Source: Haemaphysalis longicornis (taxonomy: Eukaryota; Arthropoda; Arachnida; Ixodida; Ixodidae). From it: 64,000 bases of DNA. Below are positions 38,781 to 51,177 of this stretch, in pieces (position 1 is the first letter of the stretch; every line of letters starts with the position of its first letter). Made by a program: the position numbers and the translations under genes. Location: the NCBI GenBank assembly GCA_013339765.2, contig CM023449.1, positions 33,083,622 to 33,147,621 of the forward strand. The letters run 5' to 3'. The notes under the pieces were generated by a model. The model was not told the DNA's origin. It ran no database searches and saw nothing but the letters and a program-made list of their open reading frames with translations.

Positions 38781-38941
38781 CTCGTAGCCAAGGCTGTCGA
38801 GAAACCACTGGTTGCCAACGGCGTTGAAGGTAAGGTCGGTATCGCCGTTGTAAAACAAAGCCTTCAAATGTCCCGTGTCCACTAAGCTTCTTGATGACGT
38901 CTCGCAGTGTGAGATACTGTGTCTCATAAAATAACGCGTCA
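38781..38941 (-). pseudogene. Gene A exon 8 (Asp motif; one-base insertion)
   Basis: After the acceptor CTCGTAG the frame reads SDALFYETQYLTLRDVIKKL. It must then shift by one base to read DTGHLKALFYNGDTDLTFNA, then WFLDSLGYE. Exon length is 161 bp against 160 bp for gene B exon 8, which localises a single extra base to a G pair near 38879-38881. Confidence 0.85.
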
Positions 38942-39326
38942 CTACGAGGAATTTAGAGACAACGAAAAGAGGAAAAATAAAATAAACAGGGATATTTCTG
39001 CGCGGGCTAACAGGTCATAAGTCACGCTTAATGTATAACTTGCAGCAAGAAATGTGAAGCTGTATTACTGCAGAAGTCGTAAAGGAAACTTACAACTTTA
39101 CTTTAGACGGCAGATTTTGGTTTTCGAACATCGATATATTTTTTGCAGTAGGAAAACGTGCTACCGTATTACTCAGAGCTGGGGATTTCAAGCAGTCTGC
39201 ATTACAATTTGAGTGTACACTTTTTACTTGACGTGTATACTGAAGGGCACTGACCGCGTGAAGCAGCTTTTGTTTGCTTTTCTCCACGCTCCCGACATCT
39301 GTAAGTATGTTGATGCCAAATAAACA

Positions 39327-39429
<103 letters not shown>

Positions 39430-39633
39430 CATAGCGATTAAACCATTTAGAGATCAACCAAAACATTGAAAGCACACCTCTGCACGAACGCGCGAGCGCG
39501 CACACGCAGCCTGTTCATGGCCGCAGCGAAGGAACCAAAATGGGAATGCGGTATGGAACGTAGTACAGTGAAAGCTCGTTAATTCGAACTTCAATAATTC
39601 GAATTCGTAGATAATTCGAACTTTACGATTTGT

Positions 39634-40036
39634 TAACTGCTAACTTTACAGCGAAATAAAGACACACACAAGTACGAGTAAGGGACATACGCAGCGCTGA
39701 CTTCCAACTGATAGTTTATTGACATGGGAAAAGCCATTTATAGATGCAAGATATGGCGACACTACAGCATAAAAGTAGATTAACAAGTTATCAAATTCAC
39801 TACACTTATTCTGCCCGCAGTTGCCGTCCAGTGCCAACACGTGATTCGTGTAAGTAAGCCAATTCCTTTGCAGTTAGTCAGATTGAAGGAACACTGATGC
39901 AGTCTTCCCCCAACCGTACAATCTCTTCTGCTTCGATTATCTCCCTTATGGTCTGATTGCCACTCCTGCTCAGCACCGCTGCGTATGTCCCTTACTCGTA
40001 CTTAATTGTGTCTGTCTTTATTGTAAAGTTAACATG
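39634..40036. mobile_element. Foldback/MITE-like element with about 56-bp inverted ends
   Basis: 39641-39696 contains GTACGAGTAAGGGACATACG. The reverse complement returns at 39977-40032 with few mismatches. TTTACGATTTG flanks the element on both sides (39622-39632 and near 40072), which could be a displaced target site. The interior is non-coding. Confidence 0.65.
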
Positions 40037-42300
40037 TTGAACCAACTAGCCCCGACGTCAACCTTACTAATTTACGATTTGGTCCGGCCAAGCCTCCGTA
40101 GAAGCCAACGTATTGAAAGCCCGTTAATTCGAACGCGAGGTGTCTCCGCTACGGATAATTCGTACTACCCACCACCGCGCCTGGAGCTTGGGGCCTACAT
40201 CACAGCCCCGCTGCCTACACACGAGGCTGCGTCGCCTCCGGAAAGAATAGCACAACGGAGAGAGAATTCAAACCCCCTTTCGGACATTCGAAATAAGTGT
40301 GTTTGGGGACTACGTCGATGTGGACGCGAGATCAGGATGTAAGGTGCGCTGACAGATGGCAGCATTGGTGAGGTCAGAAGCGCAGAACCGGTCGCTGCCA
40401 GTGGCCACGAGGAGGTGGCCGACGGAGCACCAGTGCGGCCATCACTCGGAAGTAATGACCGGACGGAATTCGACCCGCCCCTTCTTCAGGTTGGAGTACG
40501 CGAAGAGGAGGGTTTCCGCTACATTCGCTCGTTAGAGCGAAAATTGATGGTTTCGCCTTCAAAGATACAAGGCAGGCTTCAATCACGGCTTCTGGAAACA
40601 GGATTACGTTAGCGCGCCCTCCATTGCCCTCACGGGGAAGGAAATTGGCTTTCTTGGTGATAGTGGAGATAAGTAGGGCTTTGATACATGGCGTGCTAGT
40701 TGCTACTAATATGTTAGTAGTGCAGATTACTGTACCATATAGAATTGATTGCACATTTTTTGTACCTTTATTACCCTTTGTTGTCTTTTTCTTTTCTGTC
40801 CTCAAGACGGATATAACGTGCCTTTTATTTGTTCCTATTCAGCTGACAATAAACTCAGCTGTTAGGCAGCGCCGTATCTCTATGCCCTTTCTGTAGTCTC
40901 GTTTCCCGAGCGGGTTTTGTAACTCAGACCGGGTGTATAATATCCAGAGCTAACACGTTCATGTGGGCTGACTCAAGCTGGTGACGACGGCTTTCCAGAT
41001 GCCAAAACGTTTGTTTTGTTGCATGAGATACGTCACGAATGTTTTTAATCTGCAGGTCAAGTGGAATGTAGAGATGGCTAGTTGCACTTATGACTTGATT
41101 AGCAGTGTACAAAATTATAAAGTAGGAAACGTAGGCAGCATGGTGACCGTTTTACAAATGAAAGCTTAGGAAGAACGCAAAAGTCATATTAAAATAACTT
41201 CCCGCTTATAAAACCTACCAATAAAATTGAGGGACTGTAGACGGCTGCACGTCGGGAGATACGAGTCCAAGAAACTGGAAATGTTTCGTGCTTAGTTTTC
41301 GTACTTCTCAGTATTTTCTTAGTACTTCCTTTTTGTACTTCTCAGGACGGTCATTTCGCCGCAGTGGTAACACATTTTTGCGAATTCTTTTTAGCTAAAC
41401 GCTTTTCTAAAGAACGTGCTTGTGGAGCCACATACAAGTCCCTTCATTCGCATTTGCTGCGCATGATAGTTTTCTTACTACTGTGTTCAGTTTCTGATTA
41501 CGTGTCCTTTCTCCCTTTGACGAAGAAGGTTCGCTGGAAGCACGTAGGATAACGTTAGCATCTCATTACAGCGAAGCCAACTATGAATTTGAGCTGCGAA
41601 TCAATTTCGCCGTTTCGAGCAGTTTTTATGCTTGCGTTGAGCGCGGGGTATCATCATTACGCGGCGTTAATTAAATTTAGAATCCCCCCTGAATTACGAC
41701 CCACTGCCTTTTTAAGACTACACTAAAGATGAATAAATTTATTTTCTGCAATCGTCCTGTTTGTGTTGTTCTTCTGTGTGCGTGATGACAATTTTAGGTA
41801 CGCCTTCTAAATATTACCCGTCCTGCTACACTCAGCTATAATCTGTACATAAATATTAAAGAAAATAATTGTTAAAAGAGAGGCAAGGAATTGAACTGTA
41901 TACTATATTGATTCCACAATTAAAAAGAGAAGTAATATAGTTTGCAATAAATTCCAATTATGGACGTTCAATTTTGTAAACGGTATCCCTTTGTAAACAG
42001 TATCCCGCAAAAGTAAACAGAAAGTTCCACAGCGGTCGCGAGAAGGTCCAACAAGGCTTCCGCTTTCACCTAATTAGAACGACGCCGCGTCTCCCGAAAT
42101 GTCCTTCATGTTTATTGGGGTAATTGGCTGCTGTCTCCGCGAACCCAGCTCAGCCCGTTTGTTTATTTTTGAGCTGGTTTGTAATTTGGTTACCTAGAAA
42201 GAACGCGCGATTACAGAAGTACCGTTGCTTAAAGTGCAGTGCTAAAGCTTTGCCGGTGTGGGTGTTGTTGCCCGCTTTTTTCTTGTTTTATTTTTTTTGG

Positions 42301-42324
42301 GAGGGGGGGGGGGGGGGGGGGGGG
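42301..42324. repeat. Poly(G) tract
   Basis: G-run following a T-rich stretch. On the gene A strand it is a C-run about 40 bp into intron 7. Confidence 0.95.
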
Positions 42325-42363
42325 CAAGAAAATGATTGAAATTGGTACAGTAGCCTCGCATAC

Positions 42364-42485
42364 CTGCACGATGTCCACAGCAGCGGCGATTCTGCAGCGT
42401 GCACAGCCTTGCGCACTTGAGGCTGGTTGAGGTACGTGGCTACATCATCGTTGCGCACACAAGCCGGGTTCTTTACAAACTTTTT
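42364..42485 (-). CDS. Gene A exon 7
   Basis: Forty codons plus two bases read KKFVKNPACVRNDDVATYLN, then QPQVRKAVHAAESPLLWTSC. TYLN.P.VRKA..... LLW..C matches cathepsin A closely. The acceptor is CATCCGTCAG and the donor is GTATGC. Confidence 0.9.
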
Positions 42486-44614
42486 CTGACGGATGATATA
42501 GAATGCACGGAAAGTATGAAGGGGTCATGAAACAGCTTTGCTGAGTTTGAGAGAACTTGCTTTTGGTAGCTTACTCAGCTCCATCCCAGCCCCCAAAAAC
42601 GTTTTTGAAGTCGATAGTTACTTAAACCAGGATCCTTCAATGCTTTACTGGTCAAGAAACTTTGGCGCTCGTTTCATATACGGACCGCGGGCGCCACTAG
42701 AGGCGCCACCGCCGCACGAAGGCCATCCAGCCGCCTCGCTTGCGGCCATGTGCTTGCGGCATATTGGCCAGCTCTTGGCGTGCAAACGCTCACTGCTTTT
42801 GGTGTCTGCGCGCTGATTAAGTGTGCTTTTTTCGTAGTGGTTAGCGATGAATAGTCCAGTCATTGTGTATGCCACCAGATTCAATGTGGTTGTATTTTTT
42901 ACCCGTAAATTACCGTAGACTTCGGCCGCAAACGGCAACGGCTTCTGTTGTCCTCTGGCACAAGCGCTGCACCGTCGTGTTTACGGATTTTTAAATCTCT
43001 ATTTCTCCTTTTCTTAAAGCAAAAGTTGTAATTACCACACATACGGTAGCTCCGTAGTCACGGACTGCTGTGGGCCAATGGATACTACAATAAAAAAAAA
43101 CTGAAAGAAACCAAGTACGCGTCGTTCAGACTACGCTTAATGAATCCGTTGATTGCTCTGGAATGCAGAGAACGCTAAACGAGATAGCCCAATAGTATTG
43201 TCGTTCCGATGAGTGGGTTTATACTTGAGAACATCTAAAAACGCTGCAGAAACGCGAAGGATCAAAACACGAAGAGATATGTTGCACCATGCGTCTTTCC
43301 GGTTCCACGCTTTGCAATCCTTGCAAAAAAGGAAGCGAAAAAATTACAATAAAAGTGATTTTATCACACGCAACAAAAAATTTCAATATTACGAAGGGAG
43401 ACAAAAGAGCGTGGTCCAGCGTACAATTTTTTTTTCGCTGCGATGCTGCACCACACGGAAGGAAACAGAATATTGTCACGTAGCCAAGACTGACGCAAAG
43501 CTTTTCTGACCTGAAAGTTTATTAAAGCGAGCTCCTGCTCTACAAAAGACTATAATGAAACACAAACGCCGAAGAAGCAGTCCGCAGTGTGACGTGAACA
43601 GATGAACGTCGATAAAGTGAGTTGCGCGGCGTTTGCTATGCATGCATTACTCCCGGAACGTTATTAATTTCAGATCCATGGAAATAGAATCGAGAACATT
43701 GTCGAAGAAATAAAAAATCAAGTTAGCGACAAGGTGACACCCTTTTCATATCAAACAATATTGCCCGACGGGACGTACGACAAAAAGAGCAAACGGGCGC
43801 TCCGGTTGAAACGCCTGATAAGAAAACCGGAAGTGGCCACTGCGCGGTTACAAAACAAACAAAACGAACCCTAAGGGATAATTCGCGGAAATATGAAAAG
43901 TAAAAGCACAAGGACGTCCCAAAGCTTTACTTACATGCGAGGCTGAGCCCAAGGCAATACAAGTTTGCAAACAGGTAATGAAGCACCGCTACTACCTGAC
44001 TGATCTGATAAAAATCCGGCTTTAAGTTAGCCTTATACAATTCTCGGTCCAGGGTGCTCTCACAAGGGTACATTGCTTTTTTCATTCTCACACACAGTGC
44101 ATTCCCACACACTCTCACACACTTAAAATTGAAGCTGAAATCTCCCGTTTCTTGCCTTGGAATGGCGCGCCTCCATTTCTCACGCAGCTCCCCGTTGCTC
44201 GGTAAACACAACAAGGAAACATTTTCTGTTGTATCGTTGTACAAGGAACGACATCCCGGGACGCAACACGTGTTGCACTAATTAAGTCGTATCACAAAAG
44301 CGCGAGGGACAGTATCGCCAGGTTGGGTGGTCTAACTTTCTGACGACGGTTACCGTTCTTTCTTCTTGCGTGTGGTCGACAAAGGAAAGTTCACGAGTAG
44401 CATAAACACGGAAGGCTGCTCATCCAAGTTACATTTTTTTCCCGCACAAAACAAACACAACTCGCCGCGTCTTTGCCGTTCGAGCCAGCGCAATGCCGCC
44501 CCTCAGTGAGATGGTGGCGCCACCGCGCGGCGGCCCAACGCAGCATATGAAGCTCTCTCATTGAGTTAGGAGCAGTTTCGTGACCAGGAAAGCATTGAAG
44601 GACTCTGCTTAATT

Positions 44615-45335
44615 AGACGCAGAAATTTTCGTCTGTCTATATGTCTGTCTGTCGGTCTGTCTGTGGCTCGATTCAGCCACGCGGCCAAAGTGAAACAACA
44701 GCTGCGCAATAATCTTATATACCCTCAGCCAAATCTAAACATCTAAGTCCGGTGTCGATGTTCATACTTGTCCACATTGTTCAACAAGAACAAGACATTA
44801 CGCAAATATAAGGCAAAAAATCAATACATAACTAATATTTGCAGTGTTCCTTTATAAAACAAATTCATCGATGCTTGTTGTTTGCTAGAGCAAATGAAAT
44901 ACTACATCAACTGCAGAAAACCGTCGCCTGCTGTTGCGCACGCTACTATAGCTACTGGCGGTATTTTAAAAGAAAATCAAATGGCAACAATAACGAAAGG
45001 TTCCACTAGATAGGTTCCACGTTCAGCTGGGAACGCTCGTGGAGTAGGGCAGCGTGGTTCTGTAAACATTGTAGTCGTGTGCCTTGATGCACGCGCGTCT
45101 CCGTCCTACGTCAGCGCTGGCATCAAGACACCCGACCTGGAGAAGTAGAACGCGGTAGATTTAAATTTATTTGAGCAAATTTATGGCCTGTTATATTGGG
45201 AGGAAGACAGGAGAGGAACAGCTTGAGAGGGGGCGGGAAAGTGAAGGGTGGCATTTGCTTGGAAAATGTCGACAAAGACAATCGTCTCTTGTCGACATTT
45301 GCAACGAAAGGAGCAGATACGCGGCCATTTTTTTT
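44615..45335 (+). repeat. Dispersed repeat family R2, copy c
   Basis: It begins around TTAGACGCAGAAATTTTCGTC with a TGTCTGTCTG run and ends CAATCGTCTCTTGTCGAC, then GCAGATACGCGGCCA. It is the longest unbroken copy and shows what the LINE at 51683 interrupted. Confidence 0.7.
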
Positions 45336-45454
45336 ACCTTAAACCAAACAAAAAAAAACAATAATTGAAAAAATTTCAAATTTCGTGTTACAGGGACATG
45401 GTATGGGCAGGAGTGACATGATATAGAGGCCAGACCTAAAAATATAGCTATCGG

Positions 45455-45620
45455 TGTTTAAATGCACGTTAGCATTCAAGTGATGCGATCGAACAGAACT
45501 GGAGGCCCCACTACAACCTGCCAGTCATGTTTTTGGTGACGGCTGAGGTCGACAGGACGCTAATCACACAAACAAGATTTTGTGACGTCACAAATAAATC
45601 GCTACAAAGTGGCTGGGGAG
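45455..45620 (-). repeat. Dispersed repeat R4, copy d (reverse)
   Basis: GTTAGCATTCAAGTGATGCG and AATCACACAAACAAGATTTTG match copy a (3570-3740). Confidence 0.55.
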
Positions 45621-45757
45621 TGGCCACTGCTGCGTCTGTTTTTGCCGATTGTCTCCATTATTCCATTGAAGTTTGCGATACAATTGATATCATTACTGTC
45701 AGGACAAATCAGCCTTTTTAATTAACAAACTTTAACTTTCTATTCACGGTATTATTC

Positions 45758-45797
45758 TATTCTATTCTATTCTATTCTTTTCTATTCTATTCTATTC
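45758..45797. repeat. (ATTCT)n microsatellite
   Basis: About eight TATTC units with one interruption. Confidence 0.95.
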
Positions 45798-45933
45798 ATG
45801 ATACATGGAGGCATGGTAAAACAAGCAAATAAGAATACTGAAGCAACAAAAAATAAATCGGTAATGAAGAAACTGAATACGAAGACACCTAAGCACTCCC
45901 TATGATTATTTGATAGATTGATTGAGTGAGTGA

Positions 45934-45935
<2 letters not shown>

Positions 45936-46024
<89 letters not shown>
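45936..46024. repeat. (TTGA)n microsatellite
   Basis: About 22 GATT units abut the 3' end of the reverse SINE that follows, and are probably its expanded tail. Confidence 0.95.
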
Positions 46025-46205
46025 GACGTTTTAGTGCACCGACGCTACACAGGCGATGAGGCGCGCCGTAGTGGAGGGCTCCGGATTAATTTCCACCCCC
46101 TGGGGATCTTTTACGTTCGCCGAAATCTCGAACACGCGGCTGTTTTCGCTTTTCGCTTCCACTAGAAAAGCGGCCGCCGTGACCGGGAATCTAACCCGCC
46201 TCCTT
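46024..46205 (-). mobile_element. tRNA-derived SINE (reverse copy)
   Basis: Read on the - strand it carries the pol III B-box side (GTTAGATTCCCGGTCACGG), then the body with CCTCCACTACGGCGCGCC, in the same order as the + strand copy at 60415. Its tail is the TTGA microsatellite. Confidence 0.75.
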
Positions 46206-46719
46206 GGTCTGAGTACTCCTTATGATGTAATGATTGCAAAAGCATCTGTCTCCAATTAGTGAATGGGTCGTTACATTATCACCATTATAGGTTTGTCTGT
46301 ACTCATGAAGGTACACGCATATTTTGACGCAGAACGCGCGTAAATATTTTCCGAGATTTACGTGCGGAATTGTACATATGCATGTAAACACAGCATGTAC
46401 ACCACTAATGCGTTCACTGAAAGAGAATCTGCATTGTGCGACCATTCGTAACCCTTTCGTTCTCAAACAGGGAGGGGACATCAGGATCATTCTCCCTAGC
46501 GTGAAGGTTACTGAAGGTTTTGTTGAGAGTGACGGTGCTATGACGAGTTGACGCGGTTATTTTTTCGCTGGTAAATTAAAAATATGATGGTATGAAAACA
46601 CAAACAGGAAACTCACCCATTCATTGCAATTCATTACACTAGGAATTTCAGTGTATCGCGTGCAAAAGAGATTGTTGGATGGGAACCATTAGGATAACGT
46701 AGAAGGGCTCTTAGGCTGA

Positions 46720-47118
46720 AGTTATTTCATATCTTTCACTCCAGGACTGGCTAGAGCGAGAAAAAGACTTTTTTAGGCCTGATTATGCCTCTCTGCGTTT
46801 GGACGATGTGAATAAGGTAAGAGAAATGAAGTGTAAAACAGATGTCCTAAGAAAATATTTTTTCCCCAGGACCATATCGAATTGGAATATGCTACCTCGC
46901 GATACTGTCACAGTCATGTCTAACGATGCATTTTTTTCCATGTTATAACCGAATTCGTTGAAACATTCAAGTTGTGTATGTTGTTTAAGTTTGACTCTGC
47001 ATTTATTGTTAAATCACTTGTATTGATTAGTGTATATTTCCTTGTACCCCTTCCCCCTCCACTGTAATGCCACATGCGCTGTGGGTACTGAATTAAATAA
47101 ATAAATAAATAAATAAAT
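46720..47118 (+). mobile_element. LINE 3' end with AAAT tail
   Basis: The frame reads MKCKTDVLRKYFFPRTISNW, then NMLPRDTV, the common C-terminus of CR1/L2-like ORF2 proteins (FFPRTI.EWN.LP). Non-coding 3' sequence ends in AATTAAATAAATAAATAAAT. Confidence 0.75.
47096..47118. repeat. (AAAT)n tail
   Basis: Five to six AAAT units end the LINE fragment. Confidence 0.9.
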
Positions 47119-47354
47119 TTCAATTGGCAAATGGCTTGTCACCTTGCTCCCCTTTTTATTTTCAGGGCAGCCGAATTTCAAAGGGCAGTGGATAACACCT
47201 CCGGTTGCCTTGGCCTACCCTGCAATTCCCAAAATGATGTTGTGTTGTTTCCACACTTTGTTTGTGCACCTTTACAACTCTACCCGTTCGCCGCTAAGAG
47301 GAGTACCATCATTCAGTAACGTGTCATTGCGTTGTTCCTAGTGGCAGGACTTAC

Positions 47355-47540
47355 CGGTCTCGAAATGTTTAGACTTTGTAGTAAATGTTCGTGTGCAATG
47401 GCCGAAACTCCGGTCTGCTTTTGACGGGCTCGGATGTTGCTCGTCGAAGTTCTTCTGTCTTGCCGCCAGCCAGCACACTCGCCGTATATGTCGTAGTTGT
47501 TAAGCCCCATTTCGATGATTATGTGTGCCGCCTGCTGCAC
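47355..47540 (-). CDS. Gene A exon 6
   Basis: Sixty-two codons read VQQAAHIIIEMGLNNYDIYG, then ECAGW, to LLQSLNISRP, phase 0 at both ends. MGLNNYDIYGECAG matches SGLNIYNLYAPCAG of cathepsin A. The acceptor is CTTCGTTAAG and the donor is GTAAGT. Confidence 0.9.
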
Positions 47541-49208
47541 CTTAACGAAGACAAACAATACCCCTCTTAGGTTAATACGCAGTAAAACACCTTTCAATCT
47601 GTGAAGACTAAAAGATTTAATTTTCTACTAGAGGGCAAGGACATCTGGTCGTCAATTTTTCTTGCAGTAAGAGTAGCACTGTCACGTTTTCACGACGAAG
47701 GGAAGGCACTACCGGCCATATATTTTGCTTTTGATGATATTGAACGCCTAGATCAAGGGCCGGTAACTTTGAAGCCCATCTTAGGACCATGGACTTGCCC
47801 CTCGAAGCAGCGTCAGGCCCTAAAAAGTTTGTTTTCATATTTGGAGGACATTGGCCACATTTCAAAATTGTAAATTCTGTGAAAAATTCTGTGACACAAT
47901 CTAAAAAATAGTTCGCCAAGCCCGCCAAGCCACGCCAGTGTTTTTTGTCTGCTTTCGTTTTTTTTTTCTGCCCACCTCTCTCTAGGGCCTGTTCTGCCTA
48001 CATCCCCGACCCCTAGCAGAGAAGCATGTAGACGATCGCAAACGCCGACAAAACTCTCTGCTTTTTCAATAAAGAGCCTTCTCTCTCTCTCTTCTCTTGT
48101 CCCTGGAGGCGCACCTAACTCAGTGCCTCCTATTTTCACAAGACCGAACATTCGCCCGTGAAGTTTAAAATATATAATCACGATCGTGTGATTCCATAAA
48201 GGAGCTACGTACATCTTTACACTGTATGAATACATTAATCACAATAAATTTTAGCCCACAATTAATGTTGATGTCCGTGTGGCGCCAAGCGTACTTGCAT
48301 CAGCCTACATGCACGCGGAATAAGAATAACGGTCTAAGCTTAGAGACTTTGAGGGTAGCGTAGCTACATAAAGAAAATTATACTACGTACAAAATACCGG
48401 AGCGTCTGACAATGAAGGTTGCAAATGAAATGGCGAAAAGGACGCGAAGAAAGCAAAGAACCTAATACTACGCAACAAGGAAGGGTTTTTTGGCTTTCTT
48501 ACGACTCCTGCGAAGCGAATTCTAGGAGACTAGTCAATGGATCTACATAGGCTTTTAGGAATAAGGCTCTTCTTGAACCCTTGAACCCTAATAAGGCTCT
48601 TTTACATATAAGGCTCTTCTTGAACCCAGAATAAGTTTGAGCAAATATGTTCATGGCTTAGGAGAACAGCAATCTGAGCTGGGTGGTATAAGTTCATTAG
48701 GAAAATCTGCGCACAAAACCAGCTATTTAGAGGAATAAATGGACTACACTCGTGTCATCTATTCCTTCTTTTAAAGTATTTGTTTTGTGAGCAGTTTTTC
48801 ACAATAAATTTTGTTTATGTTGAGAAAGGGTGGAAGCCACATACCCGCACAAGCTAGATCGGCGGAGGTGTTCGGTATCCATTGTGCGCAAGCTGAACAC
48901 ATGAGTCTATCTGGGTGGATTCTTTAACATTGACAACCGCATTTGCTTCCCAGTTTTTTCCAGTATAGTCAATCTGGCGAAATTTTTTTGGTCCCCGTGC
49001 TTTTGTTTAAAATCTTATTCTATCCCCCTCTATTTTGAAAGGCAAATTATGCCCAAAACAACAGATGGAGATCCTGAAGAACATGGCCATAAACCTGCTA
49101 GGAAAAGCTAAGCGTAGACAATTAGCTGGAATGCCAACACGTCCTATCAGTAAGTGGACGAAACTTGAACTGACATCAAAGTCCCAAAAGTGTCCACTGT
49201 CCACTTAC
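47541..49208. other. Gene A intron 5
   Basis: No recognised repeat or gene. A short direct repeat of AAGGCTCTTCTTGAACCC occurs near 48560-48630. Confidence 0.5.
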
Positions 49209-49311
49209 TACATTGGCGCATTCCAAGGAGACGAACGGTGGCTCGACAAAACTGCACGTTTCCACTGAGGCACTTCCGTTGCAACACAAAGACAGAAGTT
49301 GGTTCCACAAC
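49209..49311 (-). CDS. Gene A exon 5 (Cys-rich loop)
   Basis: One base completes Ser224, then 34 codons read LWNQLLSLCCNGSASVETCS, then FVEPPFVSLECANV. The LW.QL...CC pattern and Cys spacing match gene B exon 5 and cathepsin A. The acceptor is CCCCCTCAG and the donor is GTAAGT. It is too short to stand out as an open frame. Confidence 0.9.
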
Positions 49312-49794
49312 CTGAGGGGGGAGAGACGCGGGTAGAAGGAGTTCGAAATGCTGATTATTCAGTTAAAACGGCCATGTAGGAGAGTCAGTTTACACTTCGT
49401 TTACAAATTGCGCTGAAAGAGCGAAGGAAGGTGCTTACTAAACACACAACTCTGCGGAAGTGAGCCTTTACTTTTGGAGATGAGGAAATAAAGGTTCAGT
49501 TATCTTGTGTCGCAGAGCTGAACTGCTAGTAGTCACGAAACACATACGAGCTTAAAACGAGTAAAGTGCCACTGCTATGTACGATTTTGAACCCGCATAG
49601 GCTTCGTAAACATTGAGCAACCCTTGTAATGATCGCTATAAAATGTTAATGCTTTCTTCGGCAAAATACTGGGTGCACAGGACGAATATTTTTAATTTAC
49701 AGTTATGCAAGAGCTGCGTAGAAAGAAAACCGCGATCATTTAGGAAAAACGAAATCTTGAAAAGTCTGCCTCCATGGCATGCATCCCAACTCAC
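49312..49794. other. Gene A intron 4
   Basis: No feature recognised. Confidence 0.5.
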
Positions 49795-49886
49795 GACAGG
49801 TCGTAGAGGCCGTGGTACTGTCCGAACAAAATAAGGGAATTGCCGTTGGAGTGAAAGTCCAGAGCTCCGTTGCCGATCGCGTATCC
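49795..49886 (-). CDS. Gene A exon 4
   Basis: Thirty codons plus two bases read GYAIGNGALDFHSNGNSLIL, then FGQYHGLYDL. AIGNG is the family-conserved box. The donor is GTGAGT. The acceptor TTTTTTTACAG takes its pyrimidines from the poly(A) edge of the R1 copy at 49891. Confidence 0.9.
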
Positions 49887-49890
49887 CTGT

Positions 49891-50356
49891 AAAAAAATTC
49901 CGGGCCATCTCCATTAACATCTGGGGACGGCTGACGCATGCAGTGTATAGGTGTATTCAAACATTGTAAGTCTCTCTTTCGCCGCACGGCGCGTGCTGAT
50001 TGGGCACCGGAGAAGCGCCGGTGGGAGGAGCAATCGCGCCCTTGCTAAGGCGGTGGCGCCCTCTCTTGCGTTGAACCAGATTTAAACAATTAAATAAGAG
50101 ACAGAATGACCCTAAGTTGTCTTCGTGTCATACCCCGTAGCAAGGTAAGAAGTATGCTAAAAAGTAGCGCGAGGCGTTGGAAAACGAGTGCCGCGGTGTG
50201 TTCTTTGAGTACGCGTTACGTTCTAGCGCGAGGCCTTGGAAAACGAGTGTCCCAGTCTTTTAGTACCATGACTACATGAGAATACGACGACATGAGACGA
50301 CGGCGACATCAGACGCCGACAGCCCGAGCCTTTAGGAGGCTTCGTCCCTAATAAAG
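49891..50356 (+). repeat. Dispersed repeat family R1, copy d, abutting exon 4 acceptor
   Basis: A-run, TTCCGGGCCATCTCCATTAAC, GGTGGGAGGAGCAATCGCGC and GGAGGCTTCGTCCCTAATAAA follow in family order. It fills most of gene A intron 3 in antisense orientation. It is the cleanest R1 copy without internal duplication. Confidence 0.75.
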
Positions 50357-50440
50357 CCTGCTTAGATTTTTCACCGCTAGCTGATGAAGTCTGTTGGGTT
50401 TGTTTAGAATTTCCAGATGTTTTCGCGCCCGCAATTTTAC

Positions 50441-50686
50441 CTTGAGCTTGATGCCTTTGGGCTCAGCAAGCAGACGATATGCCAACATGGTGACGTATGT
50501 AGATGCACTACCCTTGCCGGCCACGTAGAAGTCATTGTTTTGCAGGCCACTGAACTTTTTGAAAAAATCGAGGAGAGCCTCATATATGTTAGCCGTCGTC
50601 GAGTCATCGTTGCTGCTGTAGTTTCCCGCCGGATCATGGGAGAAACCCACACCAGCAGGGGCTTCCAAAAACAGCATGTTGGCGAT
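50441..50686 (-). CDS. Gene A exon 3 (nucleophile elbow, Ser to Gly)
   Basis: Eighty-two codons begin IANMLFLEAPAGVGFSHDPA and end EPKGIKLK. The elbow is FYVAGKGSASTYVTMLA. Gly170 (codon GGT, 50510-50512) occupies the Ser position and Lys replaces Glu. A Ser one residue later does not restore the G-x-S-x-G register. The rest of the exon is well conserved (acceptor TCTTCTTCAG, donor GTAAAA). Confidence 0.92.
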
Positions 50687-51177
50687 CTGAAGAAGAAAAT
50701 GTCACTGTCTGCAACGGTTGTCCCTACTGGGACAACCGGTCTTGTGCATAGTAACAAAACTAAGAACACACAGTTCATAATTTCACTGGCGCATTTATTT
50801 GTGGTAAAGGTCACTTGGTGGGTAAGCAGAATACACCATGGCTAAAGCTAGCGGAAAGAAATCACAGATAACCGATGAAGGGGGAATAAGACGGTCGCTA
50901 CTGAGAAATTAAAGGTGATTAATTTGCTGCCATAAAGTTGAAAACAAATTGACATGGGTTGACGAGTGCAGACTTCAGGTATCTTGGAAGCGTCAATGGT
51001 GGAAGAAGCAAGGCGAATAAAAGAAGCTACAACTTAAGTTGAGGGCAACGTAATCCGTAACATTATCATTTGTTACTGCAATGGCATTAGTAATCATCGA
51101 TCACGTACACGTTCGAGAAGAAACAGAGCTCGTAGCAGAGGCTACACCAATATTCGAACTGAGACTGGAGACGTGGT

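Larger units (their letters stand above)
42486..47354. other. Gene A intron 6
   Basis: It contains an R2 copy (44615-45335), an R4 copy in reverse (45455-45620), ATTCT and TTGA microsatellites, a reverse SINE (46024-46205) and a + strand LINE end (46720-47118). About 42530-44610 shows nothing recognised. Confidence 0.6.
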
